Part shown: in pieces, positions 52,664-62,407 of the stretch | Numbering within the stretch: the first letter of the stretch is position 1 | Layout of the letters: each line of letters begins with the position of its first letter | From: Actinomycetes bacterium | GTDB taxonomy: Bacteria > Actinomycetota > Acidimicrobiia > Acidimicrobiales > Acidimicrobiaceae | NCBI GenBank assembly: GCA_021799035.1 | Contig: JAJZBG010000003.1 | Span: forward strand, 1-64,000 | DNA length: 64,000 nucleotides | Direction: 5' to 3' | The notes under the pieces: model-generated | What the model saw: only the letters and a program-made list of their open reading frames with translations | Database searches by the model: none | What the model was told of the DNA's origin: nothing | Made by a program: the position numbers and the translations under genes

Positions 52664-53935
52664 TCAAGGCTCTTGCCGAGTTCCCAGCAACGGTGGAGCT
52701 GTGCCCGCTGCCTCTGCGAAGGGAGTTGCTCTGAATGAACGCCACAGGATGAGATCGTAGGATATCTTCATCACTGCACTGGCAATAAAAGGGGCAGTAG
52801 CAGAAACGTTGGAGAGCAGGAATCCACCTATTGCTGGACCAACGGAGCGGCCTGCCTGCCTTCCCATAGATGTCTTTGCGGCAGCAGTTCTGCGGGACTC
52901 AGGCGTGACGACTGAGGCAACATAGCTCTGGCGGGTGGGCACGTCCATCTTGACCAACAGCGATCGCCCTAGCAGCAGAAGGCATGCGGCCAAAGCTCCA
53001 GGCGCAAACGGAACCGCCACAAGTAGCAGACTCGAAGGTATATGCGTGAACACTGCGGTGTTGAGAAGACCGACTTTTCTAGAGATTCTTTCCGCAAGCG
53101 GATACGAGATTGCCGAGAGCACATCCATGCCAAAAAAGAGCAGTGAAAGAGCGACTACGCCAAGGCTGAAGTGGTATCTCAGCCAGAAAACGACCAACGT
53201 TGGCGCCACAACGCCGCTTCCTGCGGAATCAAGAATAAAAAGTATCGACAATCGGTGTATGACCGCATTGGATCCACTTGCATGCTCAAACCTCTGGCTT
53301 TCTGGCGAACTGCCCGACTCATCGCCACTTGGCAGTCGTGCACCTGCAACTGGAGCAATATCGATGACGGCAAACGACACTGCCGCAACTGCGATGCCAA
53401 TTCCGACGTAAAACCAGATCAAGAATTTCAGACCTTCAACCTGGCTCATCCCAAGGAGCGTTGGAAAAGAGGCAAACAAGGCGCCCGCCGCCCCTGTGAC
53501 CATGGCTATCACACCGTTGCGCGCAAACACGGCAGTGCGTCGCTCCGATGGCGATTGAGCCAGCACTCCTTCGACAAGGGCGCTGATGAACATTCCACCA
53601 CTTGGCGGGAGAACCCCCAGAAAGGCGCTCATAAACAACACGCCCTGAGAGTGAGCAAGAGAGATCACCACTCCCGTCCCCGCCATGAGAACCCCGGAAA
53701 TACCTAATGGAGTCCGGGCACCGTATCGATGAGCAAGCTTGGTCAAAAGGTGCGTGATCACGATTCCAGCCGCCACCGATATGCCTGTTACGATCCCCAA
53801 GCCCAGCGCAGAGAGGCCAAGCCTTCGCGCAACGATCACAAATACGATCGAGAAGTACCCCATCGCGAAACTGCGCATGCCGTCTGCGGCAAAAAGAGGA
53901 GCTTGGCGACGCAGTGTTCGAGAGTCGCTATTCAA
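52664..53935 (-). CDS. Major facilitator superfamily transporter
   Basis: A 423-residue protein with about 12 membrane spans. The loop between spans 2 and 3 has KLAHRYGARTPLG, an MFS motif A variant. The TTG at 53935 is chosen because GAGGGG stands just before it; a longer frame starts at 53971. A charged loop lies in the middle, as in 6+6 MFS proteins. The substrate cannot be inferred. Confidence 0.8.
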   Translation of the reverse strand: MNSDSRTLRRQAPLFAADGMRSFAMGYFSIVFVIVARRLGLSALGLGIVTGISVAAGIVITHLLTKLAHRYGARTPLGISGVLMAGTGVVISLAHSQGVLFMSAFLGVLPPSGGMFISALVEGVLAQSPSERRTAVFARNGVIAMVTGAAGALFASFPTLLGMSQVEGLKFLIWFYVGIGIAVAAVSFAVIDIAPVAGARLPSGDESGSSPESQRFEHASGSNAVIHRLSILFILDSAGSGVVAPTLVVFWLRYHFSLGVVALSLLFFGMDVLSAISYPLAERISRKVGLLNTAVFTHIPSSLLLVAVPFAPGALAACLLLLGRSLLVKMDVPTRQSYVASVVTPESRRTAAAKTSMGRQAGRSVGPAIGGFLLSNVSATAPFIASAVMKISYDLILWRSFRATPFAEAAGTAPPLLGTRQEP

Positions 53936-54075
53936 CTGATCCCCTCGGTGACGGCAACGAGGCAACGGCAAGCGCTTCTCGCCTTACAAGAGATGCCATT
54001 TGGATTCCCCCTCAATATCGAACCCGCCCGCTTCGAAATCCCAATGCCACCAGGAGCGGCCCCGGGTTAATCCAG

Positions 54076-54795
54076 TCAGTGACGCACGATCGACGATCGA
54101 ACAGTGCGCAGCGAGCGCTCCAGAACCACTTCGAGAGCTTGCAAGGCAAGCAGCTCTGTTTCGCTTATTACTGGCGAGCTTTCTATCCTGAGAATCTGTG
54201 CCAGCTGACCACCAACCGAGCCAGAGATTGCTTTGATAGCCTCGGTAGACACTCTCTTTCCGTTAGCGTGCTCCTCGCATAGCACACCTCCAGCAGCTGG
54301 GTCGAAACCAGCCATGGCACCGGCCGATCCACAGTTCACGCAAACCGACATCTGGGGCCTATAGCCCTGAAGCGCAAGAAGCTTCCATATGAAAGAACTC
54401 AAAAGCATCTTTGGATTGTCAGCTTCAAGAACCCTAAGAACCCGCACTACTAGGTTGAACAGCTCAGGATCGGAGTACCCGTCCTGAGCGATCTGCTCGG
54501 TCGCCTCAAGAATCACGTTTGCCTTGTAGAGACGATCCAAGTCCTCGCGAGTTTGCTTGAATAATTCAATAGTCTCGGCCTGGGATACCACATCAAGCTC
54601 ACGCCCCTTCCAGCAGAGAAGGGAAACTAGGGACAGAGGTTCGAGTCTCGACCCGAACCGGCTTTTGGTCTTTCTGACCCCTTTGACAACTGCTCTAATC
54701 TTGCCCGATTTCTCGCCCAGCATCGAAACGATCCGGTCTGACTCGCCGAGCCTCCAAGTGCGCAGGACCAGCGCCGAATCGCGATACAGGGTCAC
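54076..54795 (-). CDS. recO: DNA repair protein RecO
   Basis: A 239-residue recombination mediator. The N-terminal OB fold includes WRLGESDRIVSMLG and the zinc-like CVNCGS plus a later cysteine (VLCEEH) are near residues 147-170. It loads RecA onto gaps with RecR. The GTG start overlaps the stop of the small membrane-protein gene as GTGA. Confidence 0.9.
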   Translation of the reverse strand: MTLYRDSALVLRTWRLGESDRIVSMLGEKSGKIRAVVKGVRKTKSRFGSRLEPLSLVSLLCWKGRELDVVSQAETIELFKQTREDLDRLYKANVILEATEQIAQDGYSDPELFNLVVRVLRVLEADNPKMLLSSFIWKLLALQGYRPQMSVCVNCGSAGAMAGFDPAAGGVLCEEHANGKRVSTEAIKAISGSVGGQLAQILRIESSPVISETELLALQALEVVLERSLRTVRSSIVRH

Positions 54796-54950
54796 CGCTT
54801 TCTAATCCTCGCACCAAGTTGAAACAACACTATGTAAACCACTAGCAAAACCAGTAGCACCCATGAAGCGTTGAAGCCAGCTAGCGCAGTTACCACTAGA
54901 GCGACAAAGAGCAGGACCCATAATCCCACAGCCATGCGCGAGGCGATCAT
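54792..54950 (-). CDS. Small membrane protein between uppS and recO
   Basis: A 52-residue protein with two hydrophobic spans (VGLWVLLFVALVVTALAG and WVLLVLLVVYIVLFQLG) and the basic end ARIRKR. Its ATG overlaps the uppS stop (ATGA) and its TGA overlaps the recO start (GTGA), which is good evidence for translation. The function is unknown. Confidence 0.65.
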   Translation of the reverse strand: MIASRMAVGLWVLLFVALVVTALAGFNASWVLLVLLVVYIVLFQLGARIRKR

Positions 54951-55690
54951 AATCCCTCGATCCCCCCGTAACGGCGGTCACGGCTCTGATACTCCCGGAT
55001 CGCCCTATAGAGGTGATATCGGCGGAAATCTGGCCATAGGACATCTGAGAATACGAGCTCAGAGTAGGCAAGCTCCCATAATAGGAAGTTCGAGATCCGG
55101 TACTCCCCGGAGGTTCGAATCACGAGATCGGGGTCGGGCATGTCAGGGAAATACAGATAAGAGCTGATCGTTTTCTCCGACACTTTGGATGCTGGAATGC
55201 CATCTTGAATAATCGCCGAGACCGCATCGGCTATCTCCGCCCTGCCACCGTAATTGAAGGCAATGGTAAGCGTCATTGTTCGATTGTGACGGGTGAGTTC
55301 AATGCTGTCATCCATCTTCCTCAGCAGCCTCCTTGGGACTCTCCAATCACGCCTCCCGCTAAACCGTATGCGAACGCCCTTTTCATGGAGTTCGTCTCTA
55401 TGGCGCAGGAGCAGTCCCTCGTTGAAACGCATTAGAAATCGGACTTCGTCTGGAGGCCTTTTCCAGTTCTCAGTAGAGAAGGCATAGACAGTCAGCCATT
55501 TCACGCCTATTTCGAGCGCTCCGTCGATGGTGTCCATCAAAGCTTCCTCGCCGGCAGAATGGCCTTCCGTGCGCGGCAACCCTCTCTTTTTCGCCCATCG
55601 ACCGTTACCATCCATCACGCATCCCACGTGAACAGGAATGCGCGTTGGATCAATACCCTCCAGCTCAAGATTGGCGTCGAAATCGGCCAT
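54947..55690 (-). CDS. uppS: Isoprenyl transferase (undecaprenyl diphosphate synthase family)
   Basis: A 247-residue cis-prenyltransferase that makes the polyprenyl carrier lipid of cell-wall synthesis. VGCVMDGNGRWAKKRGL near residue 21 contains the catalytic aspartate and GHSAGEEA follows. RTSGEYRISNFLLWELAYSE is the C-terminal signature. The ATG at 55690 is chosen over an upstream frame because it starts 13 bp after the nitrobindin-like gene and has GGGG before it. Confidence 0.93.
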   Translation of the reverse strand: MADFDANLELEGIDPTRIPVHVGCVMDGNGRWAKKRGLPRTEGHSAGEEALMDTIDGALEIGVKWLTVYAFSTENWKRPPDEVRFLMRFNEGLLLRHRDELHEKGVRIRFSGRRDWRVPRRLLRKMDDSIELTRHNRTMTLTIAFNYGGRAEIADAVSAIIQDGIPASKVSEKTISSYLYFPDMPDPDLVIRTSGEYRISNFLLWELAYSELVFSDVLWPDFRRYHLYRAIREYQSRDRRYGGIEGL

Positions 55691-55703
55691 GTCCCCCACT
55701 CGC

Positions 55704-56195
55704 CTACTCACCTTCGGATCGCACCAAGCTTGCTTCGAGATGGAGCCGGTATTCCTCTCCAAGTGCCTCCATATGAAGCTGGTACGATAGCGCGCCATTT
55801 TCAAGATAGAAGTAACGCCCGGTTCTTGTCACCTCTTTTGCCGATGGCGATGTTGCCACAACATGGGAATTCAGATCAAATCGAAAATTGTCACCATCCC
55901 TCATGACCTCGCCTACAAGGACTTCGCTGATGCCAGTCGGCTGGACGATAAGCAATTCCAAATTCGAATGTTGCTCGTCAACTCGTATATAGCCCAGCTC
56001 CTGGTGCATAGGAGAGCCCTGCAAAGAGGTGGTGTGCTGGGTGTAGATAAAAAAGCCCTTGGGCGATCTAGTGAACTCAATGGTCTCGAGATAATCGAAC
56101 TCCCCGCTGTCCGGATAGGATCCACTACCCTGGCCGTGCCAGGTACCCTCCAGCCTATCCAGTAGCAGTTTCGGCGAGCATCTCTCAAACGCCAC
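55704..56195 (-). CDS. Nitrobindin-family heme-binding beta-barrel protein
   Basis: A 163-residue ten-stranded beta-barrel of the nitrobindin/THAP4-like family. GTWHGQGSG near residue 17 is the family's GxWxGxG motif. A histidine near the C-terminus (YRLHLEAS) is a candidate heme ligand. Members bind heme and act on peroxynitrite or nitric oxide. The start is a GTG. It is encoded just ahead of uppS, as in other actinobacteria. Confidence 0.8.
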   Translation of the reverse strand: MAFERCSPKLLLDRLEGTWHGQGSGSYPDSGEFDYLETIEFTRSPKGFFIYTQHTTSLQGSPMHQELGYIRVDEQHSNLELLIVQPTGISEVLVGEVMRDGDNFRFDLNSHVVATSPSAKEVTRTGRYFYLENGALSYQLHMEALGEEYRLHLEASLVRSEGE

Positions 56196-56418
56196 GATCA
56201 GTTCCGATCTCCACCATGCAAACCATCCACGCCAATGACTTTACCAACTTAAATATTAAAAAATGAGAATCGACTCTCTGCGGTAACAACTTTGGCACTG
56301 CGCCGAAAAAGTCGTTCCAAAGTGCAATGGTATTCGCCATCTCGAACAACAGCTACAGAATCCGCACAAGACCTCTCATTAAACTCGCGACAGGCAACCC
56401 CGGCGCTATTTGGAGACG

Positions 56419-57264
56419 TCAGTACCCTAGACGCTCGAGCGAATGCGCCTTGGACTGCCAGTGAGGATTGACCTTTACAAAGAGCTCAAGAAATGCTCCA
56501 GGTGGAAGCTGCTCGCGCACCTTGCTCCCCACCTCTTTCAAGATCAGACCGCCCTTCCCAATGACAATCGCCTTCTGGCTTGATCGTTCAACATAAATCT
56601 CACACCTGATCCGCGGCCACTCCCACTCTGTGACTTTGCACGCTATGGAGTGCGGCAACTCCTCCCGAGTCAAAGTCAGAAGCTGTTCGCGCACCAGCTC
56701 AGCAACCCAATCAGCATCGGAGATGTCGGTCAGCGTCTCTGGAGGGTAGTACATCGGACCTGGTGACAGCCGGTTGAATAACTCGTCTACGAGCTCGTTT
56801 ACGCCGTCTCCGGTCTTGGCAGACACCGGGAAGTAGCTCGACTTGTCAAACTTGGAAAGCGCACTCAACTGGGCAAGTATCTTCTCGCGGGGAACTAGAT
56901 CGCACTTGTTGACGACGACGATTGCATTCTTGGGAGCTCGCGCGAGGACAAATGAGTCGCCCTTGCCGACCTCCTGGCTGGCGTCGGTCAGAACTATGAC
57001 TATGTCCACATCCTCAATAGCCTGGTTCGCCGCGTCATTCAGCCTTTGGCCCAGCAAAGACTTGGGCTTGTGGATCCCCGGCGTGTCCACAAAAACAATT
57101 TGGCCCCTCTTTTCAGTCAGGATGCCGCGCACCTGGGTCCTTGTTGTACTCGGCTTATCCGAGACGATCGATACCTTTTGACCGACAATGGAGTTCAAGA
57201 GCGTTGACTTGCCAACATTCGGCCTGCCTACAATGCTCACAAATCCTGACTTGAAACTACTCAT
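56419..57264 (-). CDS. era: GTPase Era
   Basis: A 281-residue ribosome-assembly GTPase. G1 is GRPNVGKST at residues 13-21, G3 is DTPGIHKP, and G4 is NKCD. The C-terminal KH domain binds the end of 16S rRNA. It overlaps the CorC/HlyC gene by 8 bp. Confidence 0.96.
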   Translation of the reverse strand: MSSFKSGFVSIVGRPNVGKSTLLNSIVGQKVSIVSDKPSTTRTQVRGILTEKRGQIVFVDTPGIHKPKSLLGQRLNDAANQAIEDVDIVIVLTDASQEVGKGDSFVLARAPKNAIVVVNKCDLVPREKILAQLSALSKFDKSSYFPVSAKTGDGVNELVDELFNRLSPGPMYYPPETLTDISDADWVAELVREQLLTLTREELPHSIACKVTEWEWPRIRCEIYVERSSQKAIVIGKGGLILKEVGSKVREQLPPGAFLELFVKVNPHWQSKAHSLERLGY

Positions 57265-58603
57265 CCGGATCCCTTATTGGCTCGGACTCGGTTTTGAACA
57301 ATCTCACTCTTCCAATGCGCCTTCTCGTGACTTTTTCCGCAACCAGGCGATAATGTCCCACATCAACGTGCTCGCCTTCTTCGGGAAGATGGCCTAACAA
57401 GGAAAGGAACAGGCCTCCAACGGTATCCCATTCCCCTTCCGGCAGATCTAAGCTCAGCTGCTCGTTCAGTTCATCCAAGCTTTTCGCCGCGACGATCAGG
57501 TACTCGTTTACGGCTATCTTTTCCACATCGACAATGTCCTTGTCGAATTCGTCAGAGATCTCGCCAACCAACTCCTCGATAAGGTCTTCCAATGTGACCA
57601 GGCCGGCAGTTCCCCCGTATTCGTCAAAGACTATTGCCAACTGGAATTTGCCAGACTGCATTTCGCGGAGGAGATCTGCGACTGGCTTGGTCTCAGGAAC
57701 GTAATGAGCAGCGCGAACAAGACCGGATACCGCCTGGTTGGATCTCGCCTCCCTGTCAGCCCGCATGAGATCCTTGAGAAGCACGATGCCTATGACATCG
57801 TCAATCGTCTCTTTGTACACAGGAATTCTTGAGAAGCCGGCATCAAGAGCCACTTGCAGCACTTCGTCGACCCGCGCTGTCTCGTCAACAGCAACCATGT
57901 CGGTACGGGGAACCATGACCTCCCTGGCGACGGTGTCGCCGAAAGAGATAATCGAGTGAATCAACTCGCGCTCTTCAGTCTCAATGACCTCCTCCTCCAG
58001 GGCGGCGTCCGCCATTGCCAACAGCTCCTCCTCGCTGACAGTGCCGAGAAGAGGAACTGACTTGCCTCTGACGAGCAGATTGGTCAGCCCTAAGATGCCC
58101 TTGGACAGAAGCCGGATCACAGGAAATCGAACTATGGCCCTCACAAGAGGGACCGAAAAGAGTGCAGCGCGCTCCGGATTCCTGACAGCCCAGTTCTTCG
58201 GAATCGCCTCTGCAATCAAGAAGATCACGACAACCTCGAATGCTGTGCTGATAGCCAATCCCACAGCCCCGAAAATATGGCTGATAAGAGCTCCAACAAG
58301 CGTCGCGGCCACCAACTGTGAAAATACCGCGACCAATAATACTGGGTTTAGAAAACCGCTCTGATTTTCAAGGAGCTTTAGCAGCAGCGATGCGCGCTTT
58401 GCCTTTATCTCCGTGAGGGCCATGGCCTTCACTTTGGTCATTCGAGTTAATGAAGTCTCAGCTGCCGCAAGAAGACTTGCAAGGAGAACCAGAAGAACCA
58501 CGGCAATTATCGTGAGCGTGTCATACCCTGTCCAGTGATACGACGCCGCGCTTGCGGTTACAGTGCCGAGATATTCCAAGCTCTGTTTAGGTATCTCATC
58601 CAT
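57257..58603 (-). CDS. HlyC/CorC-family transporter-like protein
   Basis: A 448-residue protein with an N-terminal CNNM/DUF21 membrane domain (four spans, residues 28-180), two CBS domains (about 215-340) and a C-terminal CorC_HlyC domain. [11 protein letters not shown] opens the CBS pair, and [17 protein letters not shown] is the CBS2 signature. Relatives act in magnesium or cobalt efflux. It sits between ybeY and era, the usual gene order. Confidence 0.9.
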   Translation of the reverse strand: MDEIPKQSLEYLGTVTASAASYHWTGYDTLTIIAVVLLVLLASLLAAAETSLTRMTKVKAMALTEIKAKRASLLLKLLENQSGFLNPVLLVAVFSQLVAATLVGALISHIFGAVGLAISTAFEVVVIFLIAEAIPKNWAVRNPERAALFSVPLVRAIVRFPVIRLLSKGILGLTNLLVRGKSVPLLGTVSEEELLAMADAALEEEVIETEERELIHSIISFGDTVAREVMVPRTDMVAVDETARVDEVLQVALDAGFSRIPVYKETIDDVIGIVLLKDLMRADREARSNQAVSGLVRAAHYVPETKPVADLLREMQSGKFQLAIVFDEYGGTAGLVTLEDLIEELVGEISDEFDKDIVDVEKIAVNEYLIVAAKSLDELNEQLSLDLPEGEWDTVGGLFLSLLGHLPEEGEHVDVGHYRLVAEKVTRRRIGRVRLFKTESEPIRDPDE

Positions 58604-58609
58604 ATGGTC

Positions 58610-59146
58610 TTAGACAGCCCCCGGGAGCGAGCCCTTTCTATAGTGGAGCTGAAGCAGCTCCTGCTCCCTCTCCTCCATTATTTCGGCTTCATCGTCGAGT
58701 TCATGGTCCAACCCAAACAGGTGCAGGATGCCGTGAACAATTAATAACGCCATCTCATCGTCAAGACTGCCGTCGTGGGAGTTGATCCCAGCATGCTCGC
58801 GGGCATTCTCAGAAGCTACTTCTGGACACACAACTACATCGCCAAGCAAGAACGGCACGGAATCCTGGCTGGAAGAACGCTGGTTGTTGGAACTTGAATC
58901 AGGAGATCGCCCCACAGCATACGGCTCCGTCTCAATCGGAAACGACAGCACGTCTGTCGGGCCTTTCTTCCCCATGAATCTCTCGTTCAGCCCGGCAATG
59001 GCGCTCTTGTCAACAAAAATTAGCGAGAACTCGGCATTGCCAGATACCTTCTGAGACTTCAGGATATCAAGCGCAAAACGCATCCATCGGTCTTCGTCCA
59101 CTGGAAAGGCACTCTGCTCGTTCGCTATGAAAACCTCAACGGCCAT
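58610..59146 (-). CDS. ybeY: Endoribonuclease YbeY
   Basis: A 178-residue metal-dependent RNase needed for 16S rRNA maturation. HGILHLFGLDHELDDE carries the HGxLHLxGxDH zinc motif. A serine-rich insertion (RSPDSSSNNQRSSSQDS) precedes the conserved core. The ATG at 59146 is preferred because it begins the family's N-terminus (MAVEVFIANEQ). Confidence 0.92.
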   Translation of the reverse strand: MAVEVFIANEQSAFPVDEDRWMRFALDILKSQKVSGNAEFSLIFVDKSAIAGLNERFMGKKGPTDVLSFPIETEPYAVGRSPDSSSNNQRSSSQDSVPFLLGDVVVCPEVASENAREHAGINSHDGSLDDEMALLIVHGILHLFGLDHELDDEAEIMEEREQELLQLHYRKGSLPGAV

Positions 59147-59205
59147 CGAACCCACCCCAAAACCAACTAGACGCGCCAATTTTCAACGGCTCAACCATAT
59201 GCCCT

Positions 59206-60186
59206 TCAGGCAATCGTTCCAACCCTCGCTCGCTGCTCCACATGCGTGTCCGCACTCTCATATGCAGCCACGATCTCAGAGACTATCTTGTGCCTCACGA
59301 CATCTCTCTTGCCAAGCCTCACGAAGGCAAGATCATCTATACCAGAGAGTATCTCTTCCAGGCCCACGAGACCAGACCTGCCCGCAGGAAGGTCGACCTG
59401 GGTAATGTCTCCGGTTATTACAGCTTTGGAGCCGAAGCCGATTCGCGTGAGAAACATCTTCATCTGCTCAGGAGTCGTATTCTGAGCCTCATCCAAAATG
59501 ATGAACGAGTTGTTGAGCGTGCGGCCACGCATGAACGCAAGTGGAGCAACTTCGATTGTCCCACGCTCCATGAGCTTGAGAATCGCTTCAGAATCCATCA
59601 TGTCGTAAAGCGCATCGTATAGGGGCCGTAGATATGGATCCACCTTTGCCATCAGGTCGCCCGGCAGAAAACCTAAACGTTCGCCAGCCTCTACGGCAGG
59701 CCGAGTAAGAATTATCCTGTTTACTTGCTTGGCCTGCAACGCCTGAACCGCTAGGGCAACTGCGAGATACGACTTGCCCGTTCCCGCCGGACCAATGCCG
59801 AACGTAATAATGTTCCGCGCTATAGCGTCGGTGTAATGCTTTTGGCCAGCAGTCTTTGGCCTGACACTCTTGCCTCGCCCTGATCTGAGGAGCTCTGTCG
59901 TGAGCACCTCGGAGGGCTTTTCATCGGAACGAACCATGTCTATGGTCCTCGAGAGATTTGCAATATCCAATTTCTGGCCGTGCTGAAGCAAGGTGACCAG
60001 CTCTTCAAAAAGCTGGGCCACCCTTTCCGACTCGTTGCCAGAGACGGTAATCTCATTTCCCCTCACGCGAATGTCAGTCCCCGGAAATTCGGATTCGACT
60101 AACCTAAGAAGCTCGTCCTGGTATCCAAGTAGTCCAACCATCAACGAGTTGTTTGGAACAGATATCTGCACCTGCGATGTCGTCAA
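59206..60186 (-). CDS. phoH: PhoH-family ATPase
   Basis: A 326-residue PhoH-like protein. An N-terminal KH-like region (LLGYQDELLRLVESEFPGTD) leads to the ATPase with GPAGTGKSY and FIILDEAQNTT. It forms a unit with ybeY downstream and is thought to act on RNA. I place the start at the TTG 60186, with GAAAGG nine bases upstream, because the family begins close to VQISVPNNSLMVGLLG. The frame is open to 60351 but that extension does not look like the family. Confidence 0.88.
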   Translation of the reverse strand: MTTSQVQISVPNNSLMVGLLGYQDELLRLVESEFPGTDIRVRGNEITVSGNESERVAQLFEELVTLLQHGQKLDIANLSRTIDMVRSDEKPSEVLTTELLRSGRGKSVRPKTAGQKHYTDAIARNIITFGIGPAGTGKSYLAVALAVQALQAKQVNRIILTRPAVEAGERLGFLPGDLMAKVDPYLRPLYDALYDMMDSEAILKLMERGTIEVAPLAFMRGRTLNNSFIILDEAQNTTPEQMKMFLTRIGFGSKAVITGDITQVDLPAGRSGLVGLEEILSGIDDLAFVRLGKRDVVRHKIVSEIVAAYESADTHVEQRARVGTIA

Positions 60187-60462
60187 GCGGCAATGCCTTT
60201 CACATGTGGCCTTTGACCAAATTGGTTGGCCATAAGCCTTACAATACTCCTTTAAGGACATAGTGTCCTTTATTAAGTCTACTTGCCCGGCGTGTTTGCA
60301 TCGATTTACATGAACGAACCGCGTCGTTTCCCAGGGAGTCCACAATTTCACGATGGTGGCGCCAACTCAGATTCAGAAGTTTCTGCTTGCAAACTCCCAC
60401 GGCAATGTGTAGCTTTTTGATGCCCGATCCCTCACGATGACGCCACACCAGAAGGACAGGCA

Positions 60463-61227
60463 TTGTTACCTTTTCTGAGTCGCACAAAGAGCAGGCTTCA
60501 GCCCGGCATCTATCGCAAAAGACACTTCCGAACTGCCGTCGGCTACACGCTTCTTGCAATCTCGATAATCACATCATTCACCACCCTGGCCGTCTCCCTC
60601 GGACGGCACCAGATAACAGCATTTCAGGTGAGCACACCGGTATCAAGCGGGTCGCACATTCTGAGAAGTCAACTCAGCCAGATTGAGATCACAAGCTCTA
60701 ACAAGAAGATCTCATCCCAGTTTGCCACCGGTTCCGATATTGCCAGCATGATAACGCGGCACCCTCTCACGCCTGGCGACCTTGTGGAGCGGGCCGACCT
60801 CGAAAGCGCAGTTCAACACAGTGGGCAGCCTGACGAAATGTCTGTCCCACTTGACGCCTCCAAGGCGCCGATCAGCGAGATTGCGCCAGGTGATTACGTG
60901 GAGCTGATCGCCACGATAGGATCAGGATCTGCTGCAACCTCGCGTGTTGTGGCAAGCGCAGCAAAAGTGATAGGAATCACCAAGACCAGCTCGTCCTTCG
61001 GCCAGACTGGCCAGAGCGGTGCTGATCTGCTGCTCTCGGTCAACAACCCGCTGGAAGCGATTGCAATCGCGCAAGCTGAAACAGCGGGCTCCCTGGTGGG
61101 TATTAAGGTTGGTGGGGACGCCACACCGGCATTCCAAGGCGTCTTCTCACTAGAGAACCGGCTGGGCCAGGGAAATGCTGCGTCAACCTCTCAACCTCCA
61201 CTCAACGGACAAGCGCCGCAAAGGTGA
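60463..61227 (+). CDS. SAF-domain protein, CpaB-like
   Basis: A 254-residue protein with one N-terminal membrane anchor (residues 26-47) and a SAF domain (LRSQLSQIEI and HPLTPGDLVERADLE), as in the pilus-assembly protein CpaB. A TTG start is preceded by GAAGGA. The Ser/Gln-rich C-terminus is low-complexity. The nearby cpaF-like gene supports a role in a Tad-type pilus or secretion system. Confidence 0.7.
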   Translation: MLPFLSRTKSRLQPGIYRKRHFRTAVGYTLLAISIITSFTTLAVSLGRHQITAFQVSTPVSSGSHILRSQLSQIEITSSNKKISSQFATGSDIASMITRHPLTPGDLVERADLESAVQHSGQPDEMSVPLDASKAPISEIAPGDYVELIATIGSGSAATSRVVASAAKVIGITKTSSSFGQTGQSGADLLLSVNNPLEAIAIAQAETAGSLVGIKVGGDATPAFQGVFSLENRLGQGNAASTSQPPLNGQAPQR

Positions 61228-61239
61228 AGACATGCAAGA

Positions 61240-62124
61240 TCAGACTAGGTTGTAACGCTCCTCCTCGTCGACCTCAATAATCTCCCGTTGGACCAAGTAG
61301 GTGAGCGAAGCCCTAGTGGACTGTTTGGCTGGCTTGAACAACGCATCAGGAAGCTCCGGGCCGTAAATCTTGCGCGTCAGGTCATCGACGTTGATCGGAA
61401 CTTCCTGATCGAGAATCGAGACGATCTGGGCCAATCGATGATGGCGATGGGAGATGTAGTACTCGATCACCTTTTCAGACAGCTCTTCAGATATCTCAGG
61501 CCCGTGACCTGGCAAGATTACCTGGCTTCCAAGCTTTCTGACTTTTGCCAAAGAGGAAAGGTACTTCTCGAGATCTCCATCCGGGTGCGCTATCACAGAA
61601 GTTGAACGGCCCAGCATGTGGTCTCCTGCGAGCAGATGGCCGCTATCAACCTGAAACGCCAGGTGATCATGCACGTGTCCGGGTGTAGCCACGACTTTGA
61701 TCTGCTTGTTGCCAAGCTCGAAACGATCATCATCGCCCAATACCTTTCCAATTCCAAAGACCAACCGAGGAAGAAAGGCGCTTACTCCAACTCCGAACTC
61801 TCGGGACCACAGCCTGGCCGTCTCACTATGATCCAGATGATGATGAGTCAGAAAGATTCCCACCGCTTCGACATTCTCGCTGTCAAGCACAGTCTTCACG
61901 TTTTCCAAGTGGAGATCTGATACTGGGCCTGGATCGACGATGAGAGCGGCACCGCCTGCGCGATCCATGATGACATACGTGTTGGTCCCGTCTAGCGTGT
62001 TCGGTGAGGGGTTGGGGGCCACAACCCTTGCCAATTCATCGCTGATGTAGGTTATAGTTTCCAGCGTCCCGAGTGGAGGGATCCCAGCCGCTATCCTCGG
62101 GTCCTGGGGCTCGTCTTCCGTCAT
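61240..62124 (-). CDS. Metallo-beta-lactamase-fold hydrolase, LACTB2-like
   Basis: A 294-residue protein with THHHLDHSETA as the zinc motif, GHVHDHLAF and GDHML as further ligands, and a C-terminal winged-helix-like domain (RASLTYLVQREIIEVDE). This architecture is that of LACTB2-like nucleases and hydroxyacylglutathione-type hydrolases. The ATG at 62124 has GAGGGG upstream and is preferred over the upstream frame. The substrate is unknown. Confidence 0.8.
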   Translation of the reverse strand: MTEDEPQDPRIAAGIPPLGTLETITYISDELARVVAPNPSPNTLDGTNTYVIMDRAGGAALIVDPGPVSDLHLENVKTVLDSENVEAVGIFLTHHHLDHSETARLWSREFGVGVSAFLPRLVFGIGKVLGDDDRFELGNKQIKVVATPGHVHDHLAFQVDSGHLLAGDHMLGRSTSVIAHPDGDLEKYLSSLAKVRKLGSQVILPGHGPEISEELSEKVIEYYISHRHHRLAQIVSILDQEVPINVDDLTRKIYGPELPDALFKPAKQSTRASLTYLVQREIIEVDEEERYNLV

Positions 62125-62407
62125 TGTTCGCCCCTCGAAGTCTCTATCGAAATCGTATACCGATCCCACCAGCTTCTCGGCCGCAAGCCTGCTCCGGACT
62201 GCTCACCAGTACTACGAGCATCGTCTTAGCAAGTCCTTCAACAACAAATGTCAATGCCACTAATTGCAGTATTGGCTGGCAATGGATGCCATCGTCGAGC
62301 CATTCGATGCGACGGGATGCAAGCGCCCTTGATTCCCCGCTGGCAAGTTGCTAGTGTGTTGTCGCCTCCTCCGAAATACACAATGAGCCGCGGTACCAGC
62401 GAAGCTC

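Noticed and set aside
60187-60351. Longer N-terminus for the PhoH-like protein
   Set aside because: The extension is cysteine-rich and unlike the family, and a TTG with GAAAGG upstream fits the usual beginning.
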